DNA of 32,861 bases from Pseudomonadota bacterium (GCA_015222755.1 JADFVX010000002.1:1-32861); one strand, 5' to 3'. Positions 17,904 to 28,628 are shown, counted from the first letter of the stretch. The notes: generated by a model from the sequence alone, not told the origin. Numbers and translations: made by a program.

Positions 17904-18640
17904 TATTCGGAATAAATCCTGTCAGGGAAGCGATTCGCTCATCTCCCGATGAAGTGGAGAGGGTATTCTATTGTGAGCATCCAAAGGGCGAGGCCCAAAG
18001 ACTCGTCAATGATGCTAAAAAATGCCACATAAAGACCAGCAGGGAAGAAAAAAAATATCTGGATAAGCTCACCGGTGAACCAAAGCACCAGGGGGTCGCA
18101 GCCCTCATATCCGATTTCAGCTACTCAGACCTGCATGACATACTTGATGTCTGCAAAGGCAGCGATGATGCAGCATTTATCCTGGTGCTTGACGGCATAC
18201 AGGACCCCCACAACCTTGGAGCAATAGCTCGCTCCGCAGAAGCAGCCGGCGCACATGGCATAATAATTCCAAAAGACAGGGCGGTAGGAGTCACCTCCAC
18301 AGTTGAAAAAGTAGCCTGCGGCGCAACGCAGCACATAAAAATCGCACGTGTCACAAATATTGCCAGAACTCTTGAAGAGATAAAGGAGGCAGGCATATGG
18401 GTTGCCGGCCTTGATGGCAGCGGGGATACATCCCTTTACAGCGCAGACCTTAAATTAGATACAGCTCTTGTCGTAGGTAGCGAGGGTAAGGGAATACGTC
18501 CTCTTGTAAGAAAAAAATGCGATTTTCTAATAAACATACCGATGAGAGGAAAGATAAACTCACTTAACGCCTCCGTATCTGCCGGTGTTGCAATGTATGA
18601 GCTACAAAGACAGCGATCTTCAACGGATATCAGCTCCTAG
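17891..18640 (+). CDS. rlmB: 23S rRNA (guanosine-2'-O)-methyltransferase, TrmH/RlmB family
   Basis: SPOUT motifs 'LDGIQDPHNLGAIARSAEAAGAHGIII', 'VVGSEGKGIRPLVRKKCDFLINIPMRGKINSLNASVSAGVAMYE'. Confidence 0.95.
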   Translation: MSRIVFGINPVREAIRSSPDEVERVFYCEHPKGEAQRLVNDAKKCHIKTSREEKKYLDKLTGEPKHQGVAALISDFSYSDLHDILDVCKGSDDAAFILVLDGIQDPHNLGAIARSAEAAGAHGIIIPKDRAVGVTSTVEKVACGATQHIKIARVTNIARTLEEIKEAGIWVAGLDGSGDTSLYSADLKLDTALVVGSEGKGIRPLVRKKCDFLINIPMRGKINSLNASVSAGVAMYELQRQRSSTDISS

Positions 18641-18828
18641 CACCACCCCTTTTACTGCTTGATATAATATCTGTTTTTTGATAAATTGTGCTGATATGCT
18701 TAATTTGCAGGACCACCTGTAAGGGACTTAATTTAAAATAAAGAAACTAATCCGGCGGTACCACATCTAAGAAATCAAGGGCATCGCAACTGGCCTCACA
18801 TAAAAAATAAAACCGAGCAGGAGGGTTT

Positions 18829-19332
18829 GTGAAAAAGACACAGAAATTTCTTATTGCAGGCATTGTTATTGCGACTGCCATATCCTACCTCATATACGTC
18901 GGTGTCAAGGAGTCTGGTGTTTATTTTATGACTGTTGCCGAACTCAAAACATCTACCAAGCTAAAAGAGGGAGAGGGGCTTAGAATCAGTGGCTCTGTTA
19001 TTGAAGGCTCCATTACGGAAGAGACTAAAGAGCTTATACTGAGGTTCAAGGTCAGGGATGAAGATGAAGAGGGAGAGGTAAAGGGAGATGACAATATCTT
19101 CGTAAATGTATACTACAAGGGGGTCAAACCCGATTCCTTCAAGGCCGATGTGCAGGTCATACTTGAGGGGAAATATAACAAGGCAGAAAACCTCTTCAAG
19201 GCAACTACCCTGCTTGTAAAATGTCCTTCTCGCTATGAGGGTGAGACCCCTCCGGAAGAGCATGATTATTCCACCGGTGGGAAGAAACTAGACGACGAGC
19301 CTGCCGTAGAGGAGAAGCCTCTTGCTGATTGA
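18829..19332 (+). CDS. ccmE: Cytochrome c maturation protein CcmE (GTG start), Cys-type
   Basis: N-term TM, 'ISGSVIEGSI', 'VNVYYKGVKPDSFKADVQVILEGKY'; CxxxY 'KCPSRYEG' where classical CcmE has His. Confidence 0.9.
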   Translation: MKKTQKFLIAGIVIATAISYLIYVGVKESGVYFMTVAELKTSTKLKEGEGLRISGSVIEGSITEETKELILRFKVRDEDEEGEVKGDDNIFVNVYYKGVKPDSFKADVQVILEGKYNKAENLFKATTLLVKCPSRYEGETPPEEHDYSTGGKKLDDEPAVEEKPLAD

Positions 19333-21289
19333 AATAGGCCGTGCCTCACTTAACATAGCCTTTGTTATGGCTATATATGTAGCCATTGCCTCTGTAATCG
19401 GTGTCGTCAGAAAAGACCTCCGCTTTGTAACAAGTGCCCGCCGTGGTATATACGCAATATTTTTTCTCGCAACAACATCAACGGGCGTCCTGCTTAACGC
19501 ATTTTTAACAAATGATTTCAGCATAAAGTATGTAGCTAGCTATTCTGAAAAAGCCTTAGGCCTGCACTATAAGATTGCGGCCCTTTGGGGTGGAAATGAT
19601 GGCTCCTTGCTTTTCTGGATATTCGGCCTTGCATCCTTTGCGGCACTTATGGCATTCCAGAACAGAAAAGATCGCAGCCACGCCTTTATTCCCTACACAT
19701 ACACAGTCATCATGGTCATATTGATCTTTTTCCTGATACTCACATGCTTCCTGACCAATCCTTTTGATACATTCCCTCCAAGTATGGTGCCAGCCGACGG
19801 AAGGGGCCTTAACCCGATGCTTCAAACTCCGGGGATGATATTCCACCCTCCGGCCCTGCTATGGGGATATGTGGGATTCACAATACCCTTTGCGTTCGCA
19901 GTTGCTGCACTTTTAACACGTGAACTTGACTCTGTATGGATCATTAAGACAAGAAAGTGGACCCTCTTTTCATGGACCCTTTTGAGCATAGGCAACATAA
20001 TGGGTGCAGAATGGGCCTATGATGAACTGGGCTGGGGGGGCTTCTGGGCATGGGATCCTGTAGAAAACGCCTCATTCATTCCATGGCTCACAGCTACGGC
20101 CTATCTTCATTCGGTAATGATCCAGGAACGGCGCAACATGCTCAAAGTATGGAACATGTTCCTCATAGTTATTACATTCGCCCTTACCATATTCGGAACA
20201 TTCCTTGTAAGAAGCGGTGTGCTTCAATCAGTGCATGACTTCGGTGTGTCCGAGATGGGTCCATACTTCATAGTCTTCATGGCTCTCACATCGGCCATTG
20301 CATTCGGCCTGATAATTTACCGCTATGACGACCTAAAAAGCGACAACAACCAGCTGGAATCATTCCTCTCTCGCGAGGCGACATTCCTTTTAAATAATGT
20401 GATACTCCTTGCCCTGGCATTTGCAACGCTGTGGGGGACTGTCTTCCCACTCATATCGGAACTTGCCACGGGCAACAAGATAACCGTAGGGCCTCCTTTC
20501 TTTGCGCAGGTAAATACGCCCCTCTTCCTTATACTTCTCATTATCACGGGAATATGCCCGCTCATCGGCTGGCGCAAGGCATCTCCTGAGAACCTGCGTC
20601 GTAACTTCGTAGTACCAACAGTACTGCTTATACTTACAGCAGTACTCCTCTTTGTATTTAAGATGCGTCACGTATATGCCATATTATGCTTTTCATTTTC
20701 CACCTTTGTACTTCACACCATATTCATGGAATATTACCGTGGCGTTAAGGCCAGGAAAAAGCTTAAAGGTGAAGGCACACTTAAGGCATTGGTGAATTTA
20801 TTATGGAAGAAGAAGAGGCGCTATGGAGGATATTTAATACATGCCGGCATAGTGATGGTCTTTATAGGTGCAACGGGTTCAAGCGTTTTTGTGACAGAAA
20901 AAGCAAAGAACCTTCATATAGGCGAAACAATGGAGATCGGCGACTATAAATTGAAGTATGAGGCAATAAGAAGCCGGGAAAAGCCCAACTACGAAGCTGT
21001 TGTGGCCTTTCTTTCTGTATACAAAAATGGTGAGAAAATCGAGGTTATAACACCGGAGAAACGTTTCTACAATAAATTCCAAGGCGAGCCTACAAGCGAA
21101 GTTGCCATTAGACGAACACTTAAAGAAGATCTCTTCGTCATACTTGCTGCATTTGAAAAAGACAGAACCATTACAATAAAAGCAATCATAAACCCTCTTA
21201 TAAATTGGATGTGGATAGGTGCCTGCTTGGCTATTTTTGGCGGTTTCTATGTGCTTTTACCCGATGGACGCAAAAAGGTGAAAGCGTGA
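19322..21289 (+). CDS. ccmF: Haem lyase subunit CcmF
   Basis: WWD-type 'GWGGFWAWDPVENASFIPWL', 'LGLHYKIAALWGGNDGSLLFW', 'GMIFHPPALLWGYVGFTIPFAFA'. Confidence 0.97.
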   Translation: MLIEIGRASLNIAFVMAIYVAIASVIGVVRKDLRFVTSARRGIYAIFFLATTSTGVLLNAFLTNDFSIKYVASYSEKALGLHYKIAALWGGNDGSLLFWIFGLASFAALMAFQNRKDRSHAFIPYTYTVIMVILIFFLILTCFLTNPFDTFPPSMVPADGRGLNPMLQTPGMIFHPPALLWGYVGFTIPFAFAVAALLTRELDSVWIIKTRKWTLFSWTLLSIGNIMGAEWAYDELGWGGFWAWDPVENASFIPWLTATAYLHSVMIQERRNMLKVWNMFLIVITFALTIFGTFLVRSGVLQSVHDFGVSEMGPYFIVFMALTSAIAFGLIIYRYDDLKSDNNQLESFLSREATFLLNNVILLALAFATLWGTVFPLISELATGNKITVGPPFFAQVNTPLFLILLIITGICPLIGWRKASPENLRRNFVVPTVLLILTAVLLFVFKMRHVYAILCFSFSTFVLHTIFMEYYRGVKARKKLKGEGTLKALVNLLWKKKRRYGGYLIHAGIVMVFIGATGSSVFVTEKAKNLHIGETMEIGDYKLKYEAIRSREKPNYEAVVAFLSVYKNGEKIEVITPEKRFYNKFQGEPTSEVAIRRTLKEDLFVILAAFEKDRTITIKAIINPLINWMWIGACLAIFGGFYVLLPDGRKKVKA

Positions 21290-21768
21290 AAAAAAGGTTT
21301 TTAATTATTGCCTTTATAGCAGTCGCTACACTTACAGCATCTTACCCTGTATCGCTTTTAGCTGGAGATACACAATCAGAGATAGAAGAGACCCTTATAT
21401 GCCTCTGTGGCTGCGGCCAGACCATTAAAAACTGCCCTCACCAGAACTGCGGCTTTGCTATACCGGCAAAGGCAAAGATTAAGGAATACCTTAGTGAGGG
21501 AAAGACCAAGGATGAGATCATAGATATATTTGTAAGTCAAAACGGAGAAGAGGTGCTGGCCGCGCCTAAAAAAGAGGGTTTTAACCTGCTTGGCTACATA
21601 ATGCCCTTCCTGGCCCTTTTTGCTGCAGTAGGAGTCATTGTGCTAATTATTCGGGGATGGACCAAGACAGGCATTGAAGATGAAGAAAAAACCCTGCCCA
21701 TGGCCAAGGATGACTTCGGCTCCGATATCGATAAACAGATAGAAAAAGAACTTGAGGAGATGGACTAA
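21286..21768 (+). CDS. ccmH: CcmH-like thiol protein (GTG start)
   Basis: Signal peptide, 'EIEETLICLCGCGQTIKNCPHQNCGFA', C-terminal TM; overlaps ccmF stop. Confidence 0.85.
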   Translation: MKKRFLIIAFIAVATLTASYPVSLLAGDTQSEIEETLICLCGCGQTIKNCPHQNCGFAIPAKAKIKEYLSEGKTKDEIIDIFVSQNGEEVLAAPKKEGFNLLGYIMPFLALFAAVGVIVLIIRGWTKTGIEDEEKTLPMAKDDFGSDIDKQIEKELEEMD

Positions 21769-21775
21769 TACCATC

Positions 21776-22084
21776 ATGGAAAATGCTCTAATTACAGTCT
21801 TGGCAATCATATCTGCCGGCATGGCCGCTTCACCCTTTTTGACAAAGCGTGAGGAGTGGAAAATAGTATCTCTCAATAAAAAACTTGAGAAATTACAAAA
21901 TGAGAAAGAGATATTCTATCAGGCCATAAAGGATATCGACTTTGAGTGTGCCGAAGGGAAACTGACGGACAAAGACCACCAGGAACTAAGAGATTACTAT
22001 AAGGAAAAGGCCATACAAACGGTCAAACAGATAGAGACCCTTCAGACATGTCTCAATGAAAATGAAAACTCTCCCCTTTGCTAG
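21776..22084 (+). CDS. Short CcmI-like membrane-anchored protein
   Basis: N-term TM plus coiled coil, position between ccmH and ccmA. Confidence 0.5.
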   Translation: MENALITVLAIISAGMAASPFLTKREEWKIVSLNKKLEKLQNEKEIFYQAIKDIDFECAEGKLTDKDHQELRDYYKEKAIQTVKQIETLQTCLNENENSPLC

Positions 22085-22102
22085 GGCGGATAAACTGCTC
22101 AA

Positions 22103-22807
22103 ATGATAAAAGTCTCGGGCTTAAGAAAATCATACGGTTCCATCGATGCCCTTAGAGGAATAGACTTAAACGTCCGCATGGGTGAGTTTCTGACCCTTTT
22201 TGGCCCCAACGGTGCCGGCAAGACTACACTCCTAAAAATACTGTCTACAATCATAGCACCAACATCGGGCAGCGTCATAATAGGCGGCCTCGACCTCAAG
22301 AAAGCAAATTATGAAATCCGCAAAAATATTGGCGTCATATCACATAAGACATTCCTCTACGGTGATCTTTCTGCGATGGAAAACCTCATCTTTTACGCAA
22401 AGATGTATGACGTTCCCAACCCAAAGGCAAGGGCCGCAGAACTAATCCGTGAGGTAGGCCTGAGAGGCCGTGAAGACCATCAGGTAAGGACCTTCTCGCG
22501 CGGCATGGAGCAGAGGCTTTCAATCGCACGCGCACTGATACATGACCCAAGCATCATATACCTTGATGAACCCTATTCCGGCCTGGACCAGCATGCAGCC
22601 CTTATGCTTGGGAACCTGCTTAAAAAGCTTCACACCCAGACCAGGACCATCATAATGACCACCCACAACATCACCCACGGCCTGGAGATAAGCGATAGAA
22701 TAGTCATACAGATATCGGGCAAGATCGTATACGAGGGTGAGACAAAGGATCATACAGTGAAAAGTTTTGAAAAGGTCTATTTTGAAAAAGTAGGAAAGAG
22801 GGACTGA
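22103..22807 (+). CDS. ccmA: Haem exporter ATP-binding protein CcmA
   Basis: Walker A 'GPNGAGKTTLL', signature 'FSRGMEQRLSIARAL', Walker B 'IIYLDEPYSGLD'; followed by ccmB. Confidence 0.92.
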   Translation: MIKVSGLRKSYGSIDALRGIDLNVRMGEFLTLFGPNGAGKTTLLKILSTIIAPTSGSVIIGGLDLKKANYEIRKNIGVISHKTFLYGDLSAMENLIFYAKMYDVPNPKARAAELIREVGLRGREDHQVRTFSRGMEQRLSIARALIHDPSIIYLDEPYSGLDQHAALMLGNLLKKLHTQTRTIIMTTHNITHGLEISDRIVIQISGKIVYEGETKDHTVKSFEKVYFEKVGKRD

Positions 22808-23484
22808 TGGCCTACTTCAGCAAGGTATTGCATATATGCATGAAAGACCTCAAGGTGGAGGTAAGGTCCAAGGAACGCATCTACTCCATGATGGTCTTCT
22901 CCCTGCTGGTGATGGTGATATTTAATTTCGCCTTCGACCCGGGAGCCGAATATATCCGTGAAGTGGCCCCAGGCATTCTGTGGGTCGCCCTGATTTTTTC
23001 TGCAACCCTTGGACTAAACAAGACATTTGCCGCCGAAATTGACCAGGACTGCCTCCAGGGGCTTATGCTCTCACCCATGGACAGGACGGGGATATACTTC
23101 GGCAAGGTCATCAGCAATATACTCTTTTCCCTGATTATATCACTGCTGACTCTGCCTTTCTTCGCTGTCTTTTTCAACATTCCCCTACTAGACGTACTTC
23201 CACAGCTCGTTCTTGTCATTAGCCTCACAATAATTGGTTTTATAAGTGTCGGGACTCTTTTTTCCGCCATCTCCGTCAGCGTAAAGGGAGGAGACATGAT
23301 GCTCCCTCTCCTTCTTTTTCCCATTGAAGTGCCCGTCATAATAGCTGCGGTAAAGGCTACAGGGATGATACTTGACGGTGCGCCTATGATGGACTATAGT
23401 ATGTGGCTGAAGGTTTTGACCCTATTTGACGTCATATTTGTCATGATAGCGTTTGTCACCTTCGAATACCTCATCGAGGAATAG
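22807..23484 (+). CDS. ccmB: Haem exporter permease CcmB
   Basis: 'KDLKVEVRSKERIYSMMVFSLLVMVIFNFAF', 'EIDQDCLQGLMLSPMDRTGIYFGK', 'LLLFPIEVPVIIAA'. Confidence 0.95.
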   Translation: MAYFSKVLHICMKDLKVEVRSKERIYSMMVFSLLVMVIFNFAFDPGAEYIREVAPGILWVALIFSATLGLNKTFAAEIDQDCLQGLMLSPMDRTGIYFGKVISNILFSLIISLLTLPFFAVFFNIPLLDVLPQLVLVISLTIIGFISVGTLFSAISVSVKGGDMMLPLLLFPIEVPVIIAAVKATGMILDGAPMMDYSMWLKVLTLFDVIFVMIAFVTFEYLIEE

Positions 23485-23509
23485 TGTAGAGTCCCGAAAG
23501 GAGAATAAC

Positions 23510-24193
23510 TTGAGAAAGATGATTACCAACCTGATTGGTCTTGCAGCGGCATCACTTATTATAGTGGCGCTCTACATGGCTTTTTTGTACGCACCTACTG
23601 AGGTGACGATGGGTCATGTTCAACGCATATTCTACTTCCATGTTGCATTCGCCTGGACCTCCTTTATAGCATTTTTTGTAACCTTTGCAGCAAGTATTGC
23701 CTATCTTGTAACAAGAAAAAAGTTCTGGGATACTGTAGCCGCCTCATCGGTAGAACTCGGTATTGCCTTTAGCTGCATAATACTTACCACAGGCCCTATC
23801 TGGGCAAGGCCAGTTTGGGGGGCTTACTGGACCTGGGACCCGCGGCTTGTAACTACACTTATCCTCCTCTTTATATACACGGCCTACCATATTTTAAGGG
23901 GGGCCATTACTGAAGAGACCAAGCGTGCCAGATATTCCGCCGTAATAGGCATCATCGGCTTTCTCGATGTTCCTATCGTCTATTTTTCGGTCAACTGGTG
24001 GAGCAGGACTATTCATCCCGATGTTATTAAACCTGAAGGCGCCGCACTAGCTCCCCAGATGTTGCAATCACTTTATGTGGCGCTGTGTGCCGTCACCCTC
24101 TTCTACCTCTATGTACTTCTGAGAAGGATAAGACTGGAAGAGCTGAGAGATGAAGTATCTGAACTTAGAAAGAAAGTATTGAAGGAGTCCTGA
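23510..24193 (+). CDS. ccmC: Haem exporter protein CcmC (TTG start)
   Basis: 'HVQRIFYFHVAFAW', 'GPIWARPVWGAYWTWDPRLVTTLILLFIYTAY'; RBS AAAGGAG. Confidence 0.95.
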   Translation: MRKMITNLIGLAAASLIIVALYMAFLYAPTEVTMGHVQRIFYFHVAFAWTSFIAFFVTFAASIAYLVTRKKFWDTVAASSVELGIAFSCIILTTGPIWARPVWGAYWTWDPRLVTTLILLFIYTAYHILRGAITEETKRARYSAVIGIIGFLDVPIVYFSVNWWSRTIHPDVIKPEGAALAPQMLQSLYVALCAVTLFYLYVLLRRIRLEELRDEVSELRKKVLKES

Positions 24194-24194
24194 T

Positions 24195-24338
24195 ATGGAA
24201 AACAGTCTTAAATATATGTTTATGGGTTACAGCGTACTATGGCTTATCATCTTCACCTATGTCTTCTTTATAGGCAAAAGGCAGGGAGACCTGAAAAAAG
24301 AGATTGATGAATTGCGACGAATTGCCGAGGAAAAGTAA
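24195..24338 (+). CDS. ccmD: CcmD-like small membrane protein
   Basis: 47 aa MENSLKYMFMGYSVLWLIIFTYVFFIGKRQGDLKKEIDELRRIAEEK, RBS gaaggag, directly after ccmC; not in the supplied ORF track. Confidence 0.85.
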   Translation: MENSLKYMFMGYSVLWLIIFTYVFFIGKRQGDLKKEIDELRRIAEEK

Positions 24339-24554
24339 ATCCTTTATTAACCCGCACCAGCCAAATTTTACATAAATTATTTTTTCCACTAGAGCTTTCA
24401 ATTAATGAGCTCCAGCGTCTGAAGCAGCAGAGCAAAAGCCCCACAGCTGTGGCAAATCACCTCCAAATCTGTTAAACTCTGTGTTCTGCCATACCTGTTC
24501 CTACAGCTTTTTAACAAATGCCCCTATCACGATAAAGGTTACACTATATCTTCA

Positions 24555-27167
24555 ATGACCCCATCTTCTCATATATTCAATGCAGATAATGAAAAGCGCT
24601 CCATAAAAGATATTGTTTATGTTTTCATCCCCTGGATGATAGCGACGACACTCCTTTTTTCCATATATATCTATGACACGCACAAAGAACACCTTAGAGC
24701 CGTAAAGACAAAAGCTACTGCAAAAGTCGAAGAGCAGACAAGAAATATTCTTTCGAGGTTAGAAACTGTAATAAAAGATGTTCTGAGCCTGTCAGAAAAC
24801 AATACAATACAAAAATACACAGATAAACCCTCACCTGCCCTCTACCGGGATATAAAAAAAGATTTCATTTCATTCCTGACCATAAAAAAACAATTTGACC
24901 AGGTAAGGATCATAGACAGTGCAGGCAATGAAATGCTACGAATCAACTACAATAATTCCAGGGACCAGTATCTGCCCCTTCCTGTTCCAGCAAGCGAGCT
25001 TCAAAATAAATCTGACCGATACTATTTCCTTGAGACTATGAAGCTGGATATAGACAGCCTCTTCATCTCACCTTTCGACCTCAACATGGAAGGCGGTAAA
25101 ATTGAAGAGCCCTTAAAACCTACGCTGCGCATTTCAACCCCCATCCATAACGAGCAAGGCATCATTAATGGCATGATTATAGTCAACTACCTTGCAGATA
25201 TAATGTTCAAACGTTTTAAGGCTATCCACATGGAGCTCCATGGAAAAAGCATGGTGCTTAACAGCGATGGCTACTGGCTTGACTCACCCGACGAGGACGA
25301 TGAATGGGGCTTCATGCTTGAAGAGAGGAAAGGGCGTACATTCCAAAAGAGCTTCCCAGGCGCATGGAAGGAGATTTCATCAAAGGACTCGGGACAGTTC
25401 AGAAACAGCAGCGGGCTTTTTACATATTCAAAAGTATATTTATCTTTCCTTGAAGACAAATCGATCTCCATAAACACATTGGCAGGCGCCGACCACATAA
25501 TAATCCTGTTTTACATACCTCAACTCTATATAAGCGGCTTCACTCTCGATGCAGCAAAAGACTGCCTGCCCTTCTATATTCTTACACTGGCAGCTTTTGC
25601 CCTGTTCTCCATATTCATTGAGCAGTCATCAAGACAAAAGAAGAATTCACTTACAACGCTCAACTACCTGAGCCAGGCTTTAATACAAAGCCCTAATGTA
25701 GTCGCAATCACTGACAAAAATGGGAATGTCGAGTTTATCAACCCCAAGTTTTCTGAAGTAACACAGTATTCAGAGGAAGAAGTCCTTGGGAAAAACACTC
25801 GCATATTAAAATCAGGGAAGACCCCTCCTGGGACCTATACCGACATGTGGGACACAATAAATTCCGGGAAAGTCTGGGTGGGCGAATTCTGCAACAGAAG
25901 GAAAAATGGTGACCTTTACTGGGATCTGGCCTCAATTTCACCTGTTCGTGACGCAGATGGAGAGATCAATCACTACATGAAGGTCTCCGCGGATATTACG
26001 GAGTACAAGTACTTGCTGAACGACCTTCAGAGAAGCGAAAAAAGAAGGGCAAGGGCGCAGGAAATAGCCCGCATGGGTGACTGGGAACTCGACGTAGAGA
26101 AAGGCAAAATTTATGCCTCCCCGGAGTTCTTTATGCTCTGCGGATTACCTGGGGAAAGCAAGAGCATAGAAAAAACCCGCTTTATAGCTGAAGTAGTCCA
26201 CCCCGATGACAGGGATATCGTCAGCTACACTATAGACAAGGCTGTAAACAGCGGAGGCAAATACAAACTGGAACACCGCATATGCCTTTCCGATGCTACT
26301 TTCAGGACAGTATATGCAGAAGGACAGCTTAACACCGATAGGCCAAATAAATCATTGGCATTAACAGGTACTCTTCAGGATATTACAGATCAAAAAAAGA
26401 CAGAAATAGACCTTGTAGAGGCAAAACAGATAGCAGAATATGCAAACAGGGCAAAATCGGAGTTTATGGCCAACATGTCTCACGAGCTTAGAACTCCCCT
26501 GAACTCCATTATAGGTTTTTCAGAAATGCTGAGCGCGGGCATTCCCGGAAAGTTGAATGGAAAGCAGCTAGAGTTTTCTGAAGATATAAATGCCAGCGGC
26601 ACCCATCTTTTGAACGTCATCAATGACATACTTGATCTAAGCAAGATAGAAGCTGAGCAAACAGAACTTAGTTTAAATACATTTAATGTTAACTCTCTTG
26701 TGAAAAACAGTGCAATGTTCTTCAAAGAAAAAATGATAAAAAAGAATATTGCCCTTAGCAATGAACTTGAAGGTGAACTCCCCGAGATTAAAGGCGATGA
26801 GCGCAGGATCAAACAGGTGCTTGTAAACCTCTTGAGCAATGCAATGAAATTTACTTCCGAAGGAGGAAGTATTGTAATCAAGGCAGGACTCAGCAAAATT
26901 AATACTGACAGGGATGCTATATTTATTGCTGTGGAAGACAGCGGTGAAGGCATCAGAGAAAAGGACATGGAAAAACTCTTCACACCCTTTGTGCAACTTG
27001 AATCAGCCTATCATAAAAAACACCCGGGAACTGGCCTTGGACTTGCGCTCTGTAAGAAAATAGTCGAACTTCACGGCGGCAAAATAGGCCTGGAAAGCAC
27101 CTTCGGCAAGGGGAGTTGTTTCACTATATACCTGCCTGTCAATATAAAGCAGGAGACTGGTTCATGA
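24555..27167 (+). CDS. Membrane sensor histidine kinase with extracytoplasmic sensor and PAS domains
   Basis: Two TM segments flanking a Cache-like domain, PAS motifs ('NPKFSEVTQYSEEEVLGKNTRILKSG'), HisKA 'SHELRTPLNSIIGFSEML', HATPase 'HPGTGLGLALCKKIVELHGGKI'. Confidence 0.95.
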   Translation: MTPSSHIFNADNEKRSIKDIVYVFIPWMIATTLLFSIYIYDTHKEHLRAVKTKATAKVEEQTRNILSRLETVIKDVLSLSENNTIQKYTDKPSPALYRDIKKDFISFLTIKKQFDQVRIIDSAGNEMLRINYNNSRDQYLPLPVPASELQNKSDRYYFLETMKLDIDSLFISPFDLNMEGGKIEEPLKPTLRISTPIHNEQGIINGMIIVNYLADIMFKRFKAIHMELHGKSMVLNSDGYWLDSPDEDDEWGFMLEERKGRTFQKSFPGAWKEISSKDSGQFRNSSGLFTYSKVYLSFLEDKSISINTLAGADHIIILFYIPQLYISGFTLDAAKDCLPFYILTLAAFALFSIFIEQSSRQKKNSLTTLNYLSQALIQSPNVVAITDKNGNVEFINPKFSEVTQYSEEEVLGKNTRILKSGKTPPGTYTDMWDTINSGKVWVGEFCNRRKNGDLYWDLASISPVRDADGEINHYMKVSADITEYKYLLNDLQRSEKRRARAQEIARMGDWELDVEKGKIYASPEFFMLCGLPGESKSIEKTRFIAEVVHPDDRDIVSYTIDKAVNSGGKYKLEHRICLSDATFRTVYAEGQLNTDRPNKSLALTGTLQDITDQKKTEIDLVEAKQIAEYANRAKSEFMANMSHELRTPLNSIIGFSEMLSAGIPGKLNGKQLEFSEDINASGTHLLNVINDILDLSKIEAEQTELSLNTFNVNSLVKNSAMFFKEKMIKKNIALSNELEGELPEIKGDERRIKQVLVNLLSNAMKFTSEGGSIVIKAGLSKINTDRDAIFIAVEDSGEGIREKDMEKLFTPFVQLESAYHKKHPGTGLGLALCKKIVELHGGKIGLESTFGKGSCFTIYLPVNIKQETGS

Positions 27168-27544
27168 AAAAAATATTGATTGTTGATGATAATCCTTTAA
27201 ACCTTAAGCTTATGCGTGAGATACTGAATACAGCAGATTACAATATCGTCGAGGCTACAGACGGTATTGAGTCTGTAGTCATTGCGATGAAGGAAAAACC
27301 TGACCTTATATTAATGGACATCCAGATGCCGGAAATGGACGGAATAGAGGCCCTTAAGCAGCTTAGGTTAAGATCTGGGCTGAAACATATACCTGTTATT
27401 GCCGTTACTGCAGCTGCAATGGAAGGAGATAGAGAAAACTTCTTATCACAAGGCTTTGACGGTTGTGTAACAAAACCTTTTGCCATGAAAGATTTACTTA
27501 GCGCTGTCAATAAGCAGATAAAAATGGAGACAACAAATGCCTGA
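27164..27544 (+). CDS. Single-domain response regulator
   Basis: '[18 protein letters not shown]...[22 protein letters not shown]...KPFAMKDL'; ATGA overlap with the kinase. Confidence 0.95.
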   Translation: MKKILIVDDNPLNLKLMREILNTADYNIVEATDGIESVVIAMKEKPDLILMDIQMPEMDGIEALKQLRLRSGLKHIPVIAVTAAAMEGDRENFLSQGFDGCVTKPFAMKDLLSAVNKQIKMETTNA

Positions 27545-28628
27545 GGCTTCTGAACAATCAAAAATGGGAAAGATACTGATTGTAGATGATGAACCAAGAA
27601 ATATAAGTCTGCTTAAACACCTCTGTGAAAGTCTCGGCTATGAGACGGCTTCAGCAGTTAACGGAAAAGAAGGAGTAGAAACAACTAAAAAAGAGATGCC
27701 CGATGTGGTACTCATGGACATAATGATGCCAGAGATGAACGGCCTTGATGCTACAAAACACATCAAAAAAGATCATATTACAAAAAATATCCCTGTAATA
27801 CTGGTAACTTCCCTTGATTCCAGGGATGACCTCATAAAGGGGATAGAAAGCGGTGCCAGCGACTTAATTACAAAACCTGTTGATCTTCAAGAACTGTCTT
27901 TAAGGATAAGAAACAACATAGAAATAAAAAAATATCATGACCTCTTAAAAAACCATAACAAAATACTTGAAGAACGTGTCGCAGAGAGGACCATTGAACT
28001 AAAAAAGGCATACGAGAAAAACAAGGAGACCTACATAGACACCATATTCCGGCTGAACCTTGCAGCAGAATATAAAGATGAAGAAACAGGGGCCCATATC
28101 AAAAGGATTGGCCTCTACGCCAGAGAAATTGCATCTGTTATCGGTATGGACAGGGATTATTGCGACACTATATTCTACGCTTCACCAATGCACGATATCG
28201 GCAAGGTCGCCATTCCCGACAATATACTGACAAAACCGGGCAAGCTGACAGATGAAGAATTTATGGTCATGAAATCTCACACTACCATAGGCGCAAAAAT
28301 ACTCAGCGGATCAGATTCATCTTTTCTGAAGATGGCCGAGGAGATAGCGCTCACTCACCATGAACGGTGGAGCGGTGAAGGATATCCTAATCGGCTTAAG
28401 GGAGAAGAGATACCTATGGCGGGAAGAATAATCAACATTGTTGACCAGTACGATGCATTGCGCAGCTCTCGTCCCTACAAGCCCGAATTTGACCACACAA
28501 AGACCTTATCAGTAATTACCGAGGGTGACAGGCGGACCAGCCCTGAAGATTTTGACCCTCAGGTTCTGGAGGCCTTCAAAAAAGTAGCGGGAAAAATGGA
28601 AGAGATATTTGATACAGAAAGTGATTAA
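27537..28628 (+). CDS. Receiver-HD-GYP domain protein (probable c-di-GMP phosphodiesterase)
   Basis: Receiver '[12 protein letters not shown]'; '[25 protein letters not shown]', '[21 protein letters not shown]'. Confidence 0.93.
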   Translation: MPEASEQSKMGKILIVDDEPRNISLLKHLCESLGYETASAVNGKEGVETTKKEMPDVVLMDIMMPEMNGLDATKHIKKDHITKNIPVILVTSLDSRDDLIKGIESGASDLITKPVDLQELSLRIRNNIEIKKYHDLLKNHNKILEERVAERTIELKKAYEKNKETYIDTIFRLNLAAEYKDEETGAHIKRIGLYAREIASVIGMDRDYCDTIFYASPMHDIGKVAIPDNILTKPGKLTDEEFMVMKSHTTIGAKILSGSDSSFLKMAEEIALTHHERWSGEGYPNRLKGEEIPMAGRIINIVDQYDALRSSRPYKPEFDHTKTLSVITEGDRRTSPEDFDPQVLEAFKKVAGKMEEIFDTESD

